64,000 nucleotides of DNA from Phallus indusiatus. Taxonomy: Eukaryota; Basidiomycota; Agaricomycetes; Phallales; Phallaceae. The DNA is taken from contig JAQFWX010000029.1 in NCBI GenBank assembly GCA_027605045.1, positions 372,001-436,000 of the forward strand, written 5' to 3'. Within the stretch, counting starts at the first letter, position 1; each line of letters opens with the position of its first letter. Shown here in pieces: positions 42,540 to 53,206 of the stretch. The notes under the pieces are model-generated. The model did not search any database. It was not told where the DNA came from and worked only from the letters and a program-made list of their open reading frames with translations. The translations under genes and the position numbers were made by a program.

Positions 42540-43756
42540 ATGGTTAGTGGAACAAATCAAATTGGCTTCCCAAAAAAGCGACTTATTACAACTTCAATTA
42601 GCTACAATTTGGACAAACACGAACGATGCTGGGACGGCGACCTATACTCACTCTTCTTCTCAGACGATGAAATGGGGCCGCTGCTCACTCGGCCCGCGCA
42701 AACCTCTTCGATGATTCGTCATATTGAAGAGGAAGTTCTCCCTGGTCTATTTGGTGAATCAATGAAGACTGGCCAGTAAGAAACTTTAATATTTGCTCTG
42801 ACGACGTTATGATTGGATTGAATTATGTTAGGCTCACAACATCGAATAAGTCTCCAATCCTCAAAAAAATACCCAACGAAATCTTTTACATCATCTGTGG
42901 CCATATCGACGGTTTAGACAATATCGTATGTTTCGCCCTGACGTGCCCCCTTTTCTGGGGAGTTGCCAAACCCCACATTATGCGCGTTAGGGACGCTATT
43001 GTCACTGAGAGGTTATGGGCAGGAGACCGCATAATTTGTGCCCGTGAAAATTCTGATGACTGGCCATCTAGTATCCCCGAAAAAGAACGCGAATCATATC
43101 TCTCGAAGACGGAGTGGCCATTCCGACTCGCTAACGACGTTTCCCTCCTTGAGTCGGAAAACGATCGATGGTTGAACAAGTTGGAACGGGATGCATACAG
43201 ATGCATTTGTCTACTTGAGAATGACCACGATGGTTATAATTTCGTCCTGCGGAACATATCAAAAAAGGTGTACGTCAACGAAAGTGAACTTCGTGAACTT
43301 GTGGGTGGTTTCGATTTCCTAACCCATCAACTTGCACACATCGCGCTTTCGAAAATTTGCTGGTCTTCTGATCCTTCAAGTGATATCTATTACCAGGGAC
43401 CAATTCATCGCGGAGAATGGGCCGGAGACAGGCTGGAGATTGTATCACTTGATTGGCATACACAGGAAATTGAAGACGCCACAAAAAAAATTCAGCAGGA
43501 TGTACCTGGCAGCGTTGACGCTGAACAGAGTTCACCATCCAGCTCTTCGACAAATATCTCTGGCAGCCGAGCTGAATGGAAAGATGTGACGGACGAGTGT
43601 GTAAAGTTGATAGAAGATATTTGGAAGGCACAGAAAGGCAGAAAATGGTTGAGGGAACTTCTGAGAGGTTACTATTGGGATTACTATTCGTTCGATATCT
43701 CTGAGGTTGATCCCGACAGCGATTCTGAACAGGATCTCACTGATGGGAGCATCTAA
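42540..43756 (+). CDS. F-box-like protein
   Basis: Exons 42540-42775 and 42832-43756 (phase-2 intron of 56 nt with CTGAC branch) give 386 residues. After an acidic N-terminal exon, ILKKIPNEIFYIICGHIDGL and NIVCFALTCPLFW form an F-box-like helix set (L-P-x-E-I...C-F-x-L-T-C-x-x-x-W) common in basidiomycete F-box proteins. Next comes AGDRIICARENSDDWPSSIP, a block that recurs in that group. The C-terminal half has a Ser-rich linker and ends in acidic DSDSEQDLTDGSI. No WD or LRR repeats follow. It would act as a substrate adaptor of an SCF ubiquitin ligase. The role is inferred from the family; the substrate is unknown. Confidence 0.7.
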
Positions 43757-44369
43757 CGTAATTCTTCAGAGTTGAATTTCCTGTCTTTCGTCCTGACTTT
43801 AATTCTATCTTTCCTATCATTTGTACTGTGTGTTCAGCAGAGCGCCTTGTTCGCTCTCCCTTCATGTAATCTTGTATCTGAATAACGAAGATAATTACTT
43901 TCAATGTATCAATCATTTATGTAATACTCGTTTGCGATACGCGATACATTGAATTGGCCTAATTGAAAACTGCAGCTATTTCGTCGAAAATTTCGGACAA
44001 GAATAACGGGGAATTGTCGGATGATGATGCATCCAACGAGCATTGAATGACATTTATTGGCTTGACTGCGCGCTCGTTTCAAAGTGCATTTGCTCAGGAG
44101 TAGTACTTCTCGCACTGAGTAGAGCAGCTTTATCGTTTCAACGTGCTTGAACGAATTATTGCTGTGGACTGTTGGAATGTGATACCGTAGTGCAAGTTTG
44201 CATATTCTGCCGCTGATATTGTATGAGTGTCAATGTCCAGTTCGCCATAATTCTCGCACATCTTTTCTCGGCTTCTACACTTGTGAATCTTGAAATAAGG
44301 CTTCGAGTGATTAACAACAACTGTTATAGGTCAAGCCTCTTTGTGTCACGAATTTCGCAGTGGACGAGC
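43757..44369. other. Intergenic
   Basis: 3' flank of the F-box-like gene. No coding sequence recognised. Confidence 0.45.
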
Positions 44370-44489
44370 GCAAAAAGTTTATTATGAAGAACATTGAACG
44401 TTTTGGTCCAACAACTTGAAACCCGGTCCTATCCTGTACTTATCGCATGTCCTTTGGACATTGAAACTCGGACAATCATTCGCGAAACC

Positions 44490-44497
44490 TATAAAAG
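44490..44497 (+). promoter_or_regulatory. TATA box of zinc-finger copy 2
   Basis: TATAAAAG, 130 nt upstream of the ATG. Conserved as TATAAAG in copy 1. Confidence 0.5.
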
Positions 44498-44627
44498 CTA
44501 TTTGGCTTGTCAATGTCTTCCAACAACAACCCACTTTCCAAACCCTACTTCCCCCCCAATCATTGACTCGTTTCGCGAGGAACACAAATAATCCAACACT
44601 CTCATTATCAATTCTCATATACACAAT

Positions 44628-45152
44628 ATGCCAAAAACCCCAAAGACTCCAACCCGCACTAGTTTTTCTACTAAATCCTTGCCAGTGGAAGAATCGCCAT
44701 TCATGATCAGGGAAAATACCTATATGTGGCGATGCACATATCCTTTATCTGAATCAAAAACATGCAACAAAACCTCTGCTGGCAGAGAGCATTTAAAAGA
44801 ACATCAAAAAAGCGCGCACGGTGTGGAGAACGTCGCTGCAACCCCGCCGTCGCCACTGGCAGGATCCTGTGGTACAGGAATGAAGGACTGCCATCAGAGA
44901 AAAGTGAAGAGGGCAGTCACGGCGCCGGAATCACCCTGGAGCAGTCCTTCTTCCGGAGGAAGGCCTTACTTTTTGGAGAGAACCGGAAATACCGGTTACC
45001 AGAACGCAATTAGCAAGGAGGTGTTCATCTGTCAAGCGGCGGATTGTAAATTCCAAAGGATTAATGGAAGGAAGTTCTTTGGACATGATGAAAAGTCCAA
45101 AAATAAACATCTCTATGACTATCATAGAGCAAAAACCGGAGACGCTTCTTAA
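44628..45152 (+). CDS. C2H2-like zinc-finger protein, copy 2
   Basis: Intronless 174-residue frame starting MPKTPKTPTRTSF. Two zinc-binding clusters are complete. The first is WRCTYPLSESKTCNK with HLKEHQKSAH. The second is VFICQAADCKF with a spaced H and HLYDYH. Highly similar to copy 1 with mostly conservative changes, and both frames are open. The small size, lack of introns and duplicated flanks suggest a dispersing gene unit. Function unknown. Confidence 0.72.
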   Translation: MPKTPKTPTRTSFSTKSLPVEESPFMIRENTYMWRCTYPLSESKTCNKTSAGREHLKEHQKSAHGVENVAATPPSPLAGSCGTGMKDCHQRKVKRAVTAPESPWSSPSSGGRPYFLERTGNTGYQNAISKEVFICQAADCKFQRINGRKFFGHDEKSKNKHLYDYHRAKTGDAS

Positions 45153-45581
45153 TAGTATCTGAAGTTCTGCGACGGATTATCCTTGTATCACATTATCACT
45201 ATATCACGTACTTTAATTAATACTACCATTAATCAACATCCTTTCTTTTGCATCTAAACGAGCTTACAAGTATTAGTGACCTCCCATTGAACGTACACAC
45301 TGGTACTTGCGGATGTTGTTGCACTTGATTTCCGTTTATCCTCCAACCATCTTAGCCTGGTACCTCGATGTGACGGTCAGCCACAAGCAGGTGCGATTGG
45401 CATTTTTTTTGCGGCTGAAACTGCGCTGTTAGGTACTTCGTGTAAAATTGTGTGATTATCGCGCGGGAAAGCAGAATGATAACAAGGGTGATAGAAAAAA
45501 TACACAGATAAAACTTTGAAAAAGATGCTTTAAAATTTTCATAAAATAGAGGGGATGTAGAAAGTGAAAACAAAGAAAGTG

Positions 45582-45755
45582 TACGGCGGCCCAAACGCGC
45601 CAGGTCAAAATTTCAACGATTTTTTGATTTTTGATTTTGTGATCGGTTATTCACGATGCCCGGAAGTGCCCGGGTCTATGTTTAGCGTTGTAGATTTATC
45701 AGTTAGAATAATAAAAAAACGTTGTATCAGTTGGATTATCAATATTGAGAGCAGT
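45582..45755 (+). mobile_element. Short dispersed repeat, copy 1 (near-identical to 55834-56008)
   Basis: Begins tacggcggcccaaacgcgcc and runs about 170 bp, nearly base-for-base the reverse complement of 55834-56008. No terminal inverted repeats are visible. Possibly a SINE- or MITE-like element or a solo terminal fragment. Confidence 0.75.
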
Positions 45756-46349
45756 TGGACATATAAGTGACGATTTTGCCTTAGGTAAAAAAGGGGAATT
45801 TACATGTGTTGAAGGTGAAAAATCGATTCTTGGATTCACCATTTTTTAGAGCCGGAAAATCTATAGCTGGATATGTAAAAATATGAACGTCTATTATCAT
45901 AGATTCTTGTGGGGTAGTGGGATGCGCGAAGTCATTTGTTTACCATGTATGATATTTTTTGTCAGACTCCCGGTTCGAATCCTGTTCATGTGTCACAGAC
46001 TGACTATCTGCAAATGGGCGCGCATCCCTGCTTTTTTAGACATAATAACTTTTCAAGGATCATATTGCGTGTATGTAATTCTATTCTATGGACTTCCTTT
46101 ATTTAGGAACAATTTACAAGATTGGCAAATTTAAATGAAGCACAAATTTTCGAACACTGATGCTTCTTCATCCAAAATAATATACCCGCTGCGTCGAAAT
46201 TATGTGGGAAATATCTAACAGTGGGAGCCATACTTTCTTCATCTTCACGTGAAATCTCACGCTGACTGTAATAGTATAATTAATATACAACTTTAAGAAA
46301 TAAATAATTCACTCACTCGTGTGTTATTGCTGCAATAATTCTTGCGCAG

Positions 46350-49096
46350 TCAGCGCTTGTTCTAATATCTAGACGACTTGAGTTTAAGTTGATGTGCAAT
46401 AAAAAACAGCGACTCACAAGCCCATGATGTATGAACAAGTTGATTATTATGTATTTCATACACGAAATGAGAGAAGGCTTCGAGCGTCTCGTTGATTTGT
46501 ATATTTTCTGGCTCTTTACCAAAATCTGCATAAAAGACTTGCGAAAAAGCTGATACTGGAGCACAGAGCCATTCCATAGTCTGTCCAGTTTCAGAGGTTT
46601 TAATCCGGACCAGTCTATAATCAAAATTAAGGCCTATACAAGTTCAGTACTAGCCGTTGCAAGGAATTAACAACTTACTTGCAATATCAATATTTTTAGA
46701 CTCGGCAGCTGTTTTAAACTCATTGTATAATGAGTGTAAAGTATCAAAACGACCGAGTTCGAATATTATTGATGTACCCTCCGGAGATAATGCAATATGC
46801 GACATATATGCATCCCCGGCACCATTCTCCAATAATTTTGCCTAGTAAAGTAAACATTTAGCGAAAGAAATATATGAAGAAACCCTCTTACTTTCCAAAA
46901 TTTCGAACGGTTCATGTTGTACAGTTCTCCTTCGTCAATGGATATCTCAAGACACCCAGTTACTTCTTCCCCCCTTTTAGGAATTATTTCGCCTTCAACG
47001 GGTTGACCCTCGTCATTGGTTCGCTGCCCCCACATTGTAATCTCACATTGGTAAGACTCTATTTCAGGTTGTTTGCCAGCATCTCCATCATCTGACGAGT
47101 CGCCTTCCGAAGATACAACTGTTCCCCGACGAAGTCTCTTGCTAGATAAGGAAGCGACGGTGGAAGGAGGATGATCAATGTTGGTGCTGGCTTTACTAGC
47201 ACGAGTAGACGTGAACGATTCTCTCAAACGCTTGCTACTTCGTTTGGTGCTGAGATCGACAAGTTCCAGGCTTCTGCAGAGGGAATTACACTTATGCTGC
47301 ATCTTAAATTCCTCAATTCCCTTCTTGCCATGATCTCCAAGACCGGATTTCCCCTCAACGCTGCGTTTTTGATTAAATTTGATGAGAGATGAAGTAAAAT
47401 AAGATAACATACGTATGCATCATTAAATCAAACAACGTCAATAAATCTGACATATGAAAACCATCGCGAAATTGAGGTGCCAAGATACCTGTGATACAAG
47501 AGTGTTCAAATGTGCGGTGAATATATGCGTCTAAAATTGCTATACCTTGTATGTCTGTTAATACTAAACGTTCCTCTGTATGCACCAATGAAAAATGCGC
47601 AAACGCATCCATAGTTCTGCCTGGGATTGAATCATTATGTCCTGTCACCGTTGTGCCAGAGAATTTGACGACGTCTTGCACAGTTTAACATTGGCGCCAT
47701 CAAATATGACCTAGTGTGGCCGCGGTTCGGTTTTCGGACCGAACCGAACCGAACCGAACCGAAAAAAAGACCGAAATGAACCGATTTATCAGTTCGGTTC
47801 GGTTCGGTCTTTCAAACGGTTCGGTTCGCGGTTCGGAAATTTTTGAAAAATTGCCGAACCGATAGGAACCATTTCGAACCGGTTCAGAAACCGAGTCACA
47901 TATTGCTATATAACTGAGTCAAAATGGTGAATGTTGTCGTGATTTTTTTTTTATTTTGGCTCTAGAGAGCTCAAAAATTGCCCAAAATGGGAATAAAAAA
48001 AAATGTCATAAATATTTTTCGAATATCTATAAGATAAGTTGGGCGCTTAAATAGGCGCCCGTGTTACATAAGCAAAAAAAACTGTCCAAAATCATCTAAA
48101 TTCGTTGAAATCTAGAAAATTTCAAGTATTATTGTGAACCAGTTCGAACCACTGAACTGAACCAATAAAAACCGAACCGAACCGAACCAATGTAAAACGG
48201 TTCGGTTCAGCGAAATTTCCCGAACCGAACCATCGGTTCGGTTTTCGGTTCGGCAAAAAGTGTCAAAAAACCGGACCGAACCGAACCGCGGCCACACTAA
48301 TATGACCATCCAGATTGTGCACCCTCCTTCACTATAGCGATCCAACTTTCAGAGAAAGTAAAACCTTAAACTGATTTAGTGAGTCGCATATTTGTAGCTA
48401 TATGATACGTACTCTCAACAGGAATTTCGCGTCGTTTCGCATACTGCAGGAACTTCTTGCCAAGATCAGTAGCAATAACGTGCCGTGAAAGTTCATTCTC
48501 AAGCTGACGCTTATTCTCTCCTATAGAAACTTCCTTTTTTTTTCCAAGGTCATAAAAGCATTTTGCTGCAAATATTTTGTCCCCAAGCGTAGCCTGGTAT
48601 TTATTTAACAAACATGGGCAAAGAAAAAAAATTATCTGACTTACGCGATACATTTCCTTAGTAGCCCCTGAACCTTCACTTTCCACGCCAATGTGAAGTG
48701 TTAAGGTCGTTGGTGCGATAATGGCACCCATCTTGTTATCAGATCCCAAGACTATATCCAGCCGCTCAACTACTATTCTGTCCGAATGCACCGGTTGGGT
48801 GACATAAACTGTAGTGGTATATTTCGAGGAAAGATCTAATAATTAAAGGTCAGTGGAATAGTGTTACAAGAACGAAAGTCTTAAATACCATTGAACTGTG
48901 TGATATCAGACTCAGTTGATCTTCCACCACGACTTGTCCTCTGTCCCCGAACAATTTCTTTAGCTTCTTTACGTCGTTCCTGTAATTCAATGCTTTGCTC
49001 ATGAGAATATGTAACTACTGCACCGCAATGCAACGTCGGGTGACTCTTTCTAAACTCAAATTGTGTAGAGAATCTATCTCTATTAACAGGCTCCAT
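46350..49096 (-). pseudogene. Alpha-type (MHCK/EF2K-like) kinase locus, broken
   Basis: Read on the minus strand. The first visible exon (49096, MEPVNRDRFSTQFEFRKSHP) is followed by KMGAIIAPTTLTLHIGVE, then DKIFAAKCFYDLGKKKEVSI (nucleotide-binding lysine strand), ELSRHVIATDLGKKFLQYA and SESWIAIVKEGAQSGWSY. After a MITE come VVKFSGTTVTGHNDSIPGR, MDAFAHFSLVHTEERLVLTD then IQG, LFDLMMHT, and GLGDHGKKGIEEFKMQHKCN followed by SLC. These are the alpha-kinase hallmarks: Q/D loop, zinc ligands His and CxxxC. A second truncated alpha-kinase N-lobe and EWLCAP/AFSHFVY segment follows to about 46350. A MITE sits in a kinase exon, frames do not join cleanly across it, and the second domain lacks its end, so I call it broken. 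The 52-53 kb zinc-ribbon exons may be its N-terminus. Confidence 0.75.
47712..48299. mobile_element. 588-bp hAT-like MITE with 20-bp perfect TIRs
   Basis: Both ends read TAGTGTGGCCGCGGTTCGGT. Perfect 8-bp target duplication atatgacc at 47704-47711 and 48300-48307. The interior flanks consist of iterated accgaacc/ggttcggt palindromic motifs and the centre is AT-rich. No coding capacity. 8-bp duplication and T/CAGTGT ends are hAT features. Confidence 0.9.
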
Positions 49097-49253
49097 AATA
49101 TTAGACCAAAGTCTCTGTCAGGGTACGCTACCGCTGTCGCGCACCAAAATCTTCCTAATTGGGGAAGGTTCTTTTTTTGTTCAAAGCGGAGTTCTAATTA
49201 TCCAGAAATCCCATATCGCCAACATCACAGCCTCAAAAATTCAAAACAATAAA

Positions 49254-49910
49254 ATGACTACGTTTTCGTCCCATTACTCATCCTCAGTCTCTTTACCAAT
49301 TCCAAATTCCTCCACCGAATCACCAATTCTTTCTGATAATGAATCTATGTCTCCTTTTCGCTATTCGCCTTCCAGTCCCAGGACATACGATTTGGATCTT
49401 TTTACGACTTTGTATATCTATAGTTCCAAATATGCAAGCCTCGACCTCGATCGGGACACGTACTTACCGAAGGAACCTTCACCTATCGTTATCCGTCAGT
49501 GCAGAAGTTCGGATCTGGTTCACCCCGGGATCATGTTTGGAGAGAAAGTTTATATCGAGGAGCAATTAAACTGGTTTACAGTTGTTAACATATATTTGAC
49601 ACCAGAATCAGCAAAACGAGACTTGTATCGAATATGGTTAGCAACTCAAGAAGGATTCAAGTTCACGTTTTTAGTACTGGACGTGCCAAGTCGATGGGTA
49701 ATCATGAAGGGCATGAGTACACAAAAACTTAGCCCTTCCAGACCCACGAATCCTATCCCAGAAGACACCCCACCATCACGATTCTCCCCTTTATCATTCG
49801 ACACTTCTCCAACGCAGTCCTCCCCTAACCTTCCCAGTTCCTCTTCTCCCACCAAACGATCCTTCCGAAAGATCCGACGAGCTTGTTCCAACATTTTTGG
49901 ACGAACCTAG
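49254..49910 (+). CDS. Orphan protein G1, 218 residues
   Basis: Intronless ATG frame starting MTTFSSHYSSSVSLPIPNS. Low-complexity Ser/Pro-rich ends surround a central region of about 110 residues (YDLDLFTTLYIYSSKYASLD to FKFTFLVLDVPSRWVIM). That central region aligns with the downstream G2. The C-terminus is basic (RKIRRACSNIFGRT). No known family recognised. Lies antisense within the gap between two parts of an alpha-kinase locus. Confidence 0.6.
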   Translation: MTTFSSHYSSSVSLPIPNSSTESPILSDNESMSPFRYSPSSPRTYDLDLFTTLYIYSSKYASLDLDRDTYLPKEPSPIVIRQCRSSDLVHPGIMFGEKVYIEEQLNWFTVVNIYLTPESAKRDLYRIWLATQEGFKFTFLVLDVPSRWVIMKGMSTQKLSPSRPTNPIPEDTPPSRFSPLSFDTSPTQSSPNLPSSSSPTKRSFRKIRRACSNIFGRT

Positions 49911-50015
49911 AACAATAAAGATAGCGTGCGAGGCAAAAACAATCAGATCCACTTATTTTTCTTCTCCTACTTTGAACAATTCTTTAGCGCTTCTCTCATC
50001 TTATCCCCTCCCACT

Positions 50016-50596
50016 ATGTCGAACAATAGCGAAACTTCCCAAAATTCTGTTCCCTATTTACAACTCCCATTTTTCCCTTTTTCGTTCCGTTCTTCCCTCA
50101 GAATCGGCCCTAATCCTGACTTCCTTACCATAATCCGTGTCTACAACACCTTCACCTCCGAAATCAATATCGACGCTAATACAGTACTCCCGCTACACCT
50201 CCCCCATCTTTGGAAATAACCCTTCCTTACGATGATTTAGAACTAGAATACCCGCGAGCACTAACTCTATACGAACGAACAGACATCAATGTCATGCACG
50301 AATCGTATGAGCTTGTCGGGTTCCTGAGAGCTCAAAGGGATGGAGTACTTATATGGAGATTAGTTTTTCGCAATTGGTTTTATGGATACGTACAGTTTCT
50401 ATTTGTCGATGCCCCCCTATCCGTCATGCCACCTCCCCCAGACTTTTCAGACGATCTTACTCGCCCTCCTCCCTCATATCAAGAAGTGGAAAGCGATCTA
50501 TTCGAAGATCTGAGGCGACCATCTCTACCTACCCCTCACATCATTCTTCCACTGCCACGAAGAAGCCGATCTCAGCAGCCAGAGCCAGATCAGTAA
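50016..50596 (+). pseudogene. Orphan protein G2, paralogue of G1, frameshifted
   Basis: Starts MSNNSETSQNSVPYLQLPFF and aligns with G1 through FLTIIRVYNTFTSEINIDAN, then needs a frame change near 50190-50210. The other frame continues TPPPSLEITLPYDDLELEYP and GYVQFLFVDAPLSVM, matching FKFTFLVLDVPSRWVIM of G1. The tail has DDLTRPPPSYQEVESDL, a PPxY motif. I found no intron with the right phase, so either a real frameshift or an assembly error. Confidence 0.6.
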
Positions 50597-51668
50597 GAAG
50601 AATGAGATGGTATAGGTATGGTACAGGATAGAGGCAGCGCGGGAAGTGCCAGGTGTTGAGTCAGGCTAGGGCTGTGTTTCCAGCCGGTTTTGTTTTTCCT
50701 ATTTTGATCTCTTCTTTGTTTTTCTTTTGTTCTTTGTTTCGGTTTTCATCATTTTCTCCTATCAATGTATGTTGTTCTTTTTTGTTGTAATTGTATCTCC
50801 CATCTTTCTCTCGCGATTCCCCCTATCTGCCATATTTCTTTTGTTCTTTTGTTTCTTTTTTTGTTTGCTATCCCGGTGAACGATGAGTGATCGTCTCACT
50901 AATGCTATGTACTCTGAAAGGTATATATACTGCATGTAAATACTTGTAACAGCAGCAATTCTACCGGACGAGTTGTCTCACAGTTTAAGTCTCAGTCAAG
51001 TTCAAGTCAAGTTCAGCTCAAGTCAAGTTTCGCCTCTAGTCTATTTCTACGCTCATATCTATATCTTTGGATTAACTCTGAGTGAGGTCTCGGAGTATAA
51101 ACTAGCGATTTTATTTCAGTTTATCGCTTTCACTAACTCGCACAGGAATTCAGTCATCATTGATTGCAGGTCCTCTCTTTAGTCGCATTCCAAGTTCATT
51201 GCCGACTTTCTGTTCACCCTCTCACTTGCACAGTTGCATACGATCTTTTATCATTGCAGTTGTTGTTGGTGTTTTTGTTGGTTTGATATCGACGCATACA
51301 TCCCCCTCCATTCCCCACACACACCCACTCCCTCTCTCACGTTGAATTCAGCACCAGGACACGCTCCACGGTAGACTTACCGACCTCGAAACAAAAATCT
51401 CATTGTAGTCCGATCATTTATAGCCGGCACATTTAGCTATTCACATCGGATCCTTACACCGCGTCCCCTCATTTTTCCTTATTTATTATCATCGGTATAT
51501 ATCTATTTCTATCTTATTTATATTTCCCGTGCATTACCTCTACCATCCGTTTGTTTTCTCCGTCTATATTTCACCTTCTCTACTCGCGCGCGTTGCGCGC
51601 TCGTACACGGCGTGATGCCCGTGACATCACGTCGCTTAGGCTCGGCTCGGGCACCTGGCACTTAGCTG
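50597..51668. other. T-rich and direct-repeat stretch, no gene
   Basis: Contains caagttcaagtcaagttcag-type direct repeats (about 50995-51030) and CpG-rich sequence near 51590. It may belong to a decayed LTR element. No open frame of note. Confidence 0.4.
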
Positions 51669-51840
51669 TGTCAGGGCCGCACGCCGCGTCGTCGTTTTAT
51701 GTATATAGTAGCTGTACCTAGAGTGAGGGTCCCTAAGCTTGTTCTCTTAGGATCCCCTCCCTCTAGGTGAGTAGTATAGTTATCTTCCAATATATTACTT
51801 AGGATCCCCTCCCTCTAGTGTGAGCTGAGTAGCCCTAACA
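51669..51840. mobile_element. Possible solo LTR remnant
   Basis: Starts TGTCAGGG and ends CCCTAACA, a nearly perfect terminal inverted pair of the TG...CA type. It has a TATA-like tatgtatatag and two direct copies of aggatcccctccctctag inside. No 5-bp target duplication was found, so this is tentative. Confidence 0.35.
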
Positions 51841-51947
51841 GTCTCCCCAAAGATCCCGTCGTCCATCCATCGGGGTAGGATGTAAAAGTGGCACCCTTCA
51901 CATTGCAAACTATTATTTTATCCCTGTGGTATATAAGTAAATTACGA

Positions 51948-53206
51948 AAATGACGACCTTTATAGTAACTCACTCATCAATATTAATGTTATGACGACTT
52001 TGTAATTCACGCTTGGCAAGCCCAGCAAGCGTCGCAACAATTTCCTTCCAAGGTTTGTCTGTAGAATAAGGGATTGGGCAGGTGACGATGATTAGCGTTT
52101 CAGCTTTGTTTACTAAATGAACTCGAATGCGATCGAGCTAAGGGTCTCAACGGGTTTCGGGTATGACGGGTAATACCCGCGGGTATGGGTATTTTCGTGC
52201 AAAAAGCTAAACCATACCTGCCCCGGGTTTTGCAATTTTCGATTTTTGAGAAACGGGTTTGACCCGATACCCGCGGGTATGCGGGTATACCCGCAGGTAT
52301 ACCCGCATACCCGCGGGTAAACCCGTGAAAAACCCGTACCTATACCCGCGGGTTTTGGAAAAAATCAAACCCACAGGTTCGGGTACCTGCGGGCGCGGGT
52401 ACCCATACCCACGGGTAAAACCCGTTGAGAACCTTAGATCGAGCTAAGAAGAGATAAGTACTTGATATATATAAGATAGAAGTTGAAAACTCACCGCCAC
52501 AGTCATCTGGGATGGTCTTTTAGGATTGGAATGGGTCAACGTCGATGCTGACAGCCTTTCCGGTGGCTTTTGCTGTCCTGCAAGTTTTGTAGCAGACTGG
52601 GATGCACACGGGGGATATGCGTTGTGTGCAGCTGAGATCATTTCTTGGGAACGTTGTTTCTCCTATTAAATGGTCAGTGCAATCGATGTCAATGATTATA
52701 AACCCACCTCTGGATCGACATAGGCGTCTGGACTAATTAAATCTATGAAGCGTTGAGAGTCTGGTAGATCTTCACGTGGATTCGCGGGTTCTTTCATAAC
52801 ATTCTCAACATGTTGTATTAACCCCGCTGCTGAGAAATAAAATATCATGAGTGTTCATCAAAAATCATATTATAAACTGATATACCGGAGCGAGACTGAC
52901 TTGAGGCCACCGGGTCGCGACGTGCTACGCCGCTAGCTGTAGATTCCACCACTAGTCAAAATTTTCAGCGCATAAAATATTTGAAGCTTACAAGAACATA
53001 CCATAACCTTTCTGAATGCAATGGCCACAATGGGCAGTGTTCAGACGCGGAAACAACCTGCCACATTGTCTGCATTGGTTTCCTTGGCCCTTTCCACCAG
53101 CATCGAGGTCTTTGCATATGCCGCAAATGTCCCCGAAAAGGTGAGGAAAAGAAGTCCCGCAGGATGGGCAGACTGTGCTGGTAGGTGTTAAAGATGGAGC
53201 GGACAT
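51948..53206 (-). pseudogene. N-terminal part of an alpha-kinase-type gene with double zinc ribbon
   Basis: Starts MSAPSLTPTSTVCPSCGTSF. Four CxxC pairs (CPSC, CGIC, CRQC, CGHC) form two zinc ribbons. This is an N-terminal module I associate with basidiomycete alpha-kinase proteins. Later exons encode HVENVMKEPANPREDLPDSQ, RFIDLISPDAYVDPE, a Ser/Pro-rich linker ending SQMTVA, and LDRIRVHLVNKAETLIIVTC to RELQSRHNINIDE, ending at a GTGAGT donor near 51965. No following exon is found next to it. The next alpha-kinase exons lie 2.8 kb away behind G1/G2. A MITE sits at one splice acceptor. It is either the true 5' half of the broken locus or a separate fragment. Confidence 0.65.
52139..52436. mobile_element. 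298-bp hAT-like MITE at a splice acceptor
   Basis: Ends TAAGGGTCTCAACGGGTTT and, on the other strand, TAAGGTTCTCAACGGGTTT. Perfect 8-bp target duplication gatcgagc at 52131-52138 and 52437-52444. The interior is made almost wholly of acccgcgggtat palindromic iterations. Confidence 0.9.

Larger units (their letters stand above)
44370..45270 (+). repeat. Segmental duplicate of about 15185-16090 (inverted)
   Basis: Promoter, coding region and 3' flank of the zinc-finger gene are all shared with the inverted segment at 15.2-16.1 kb. The 3' flank includes the atcacgtactttaattaata tract. Confidence 0.85.

Noticed and set aside
50948..51840. Full-length LTR covering 0.9 kb
   Set aside because: No matching TG start with a 5-bp target duplication could be found. 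Only the 51669-51840 segment has plausible LTR ends.
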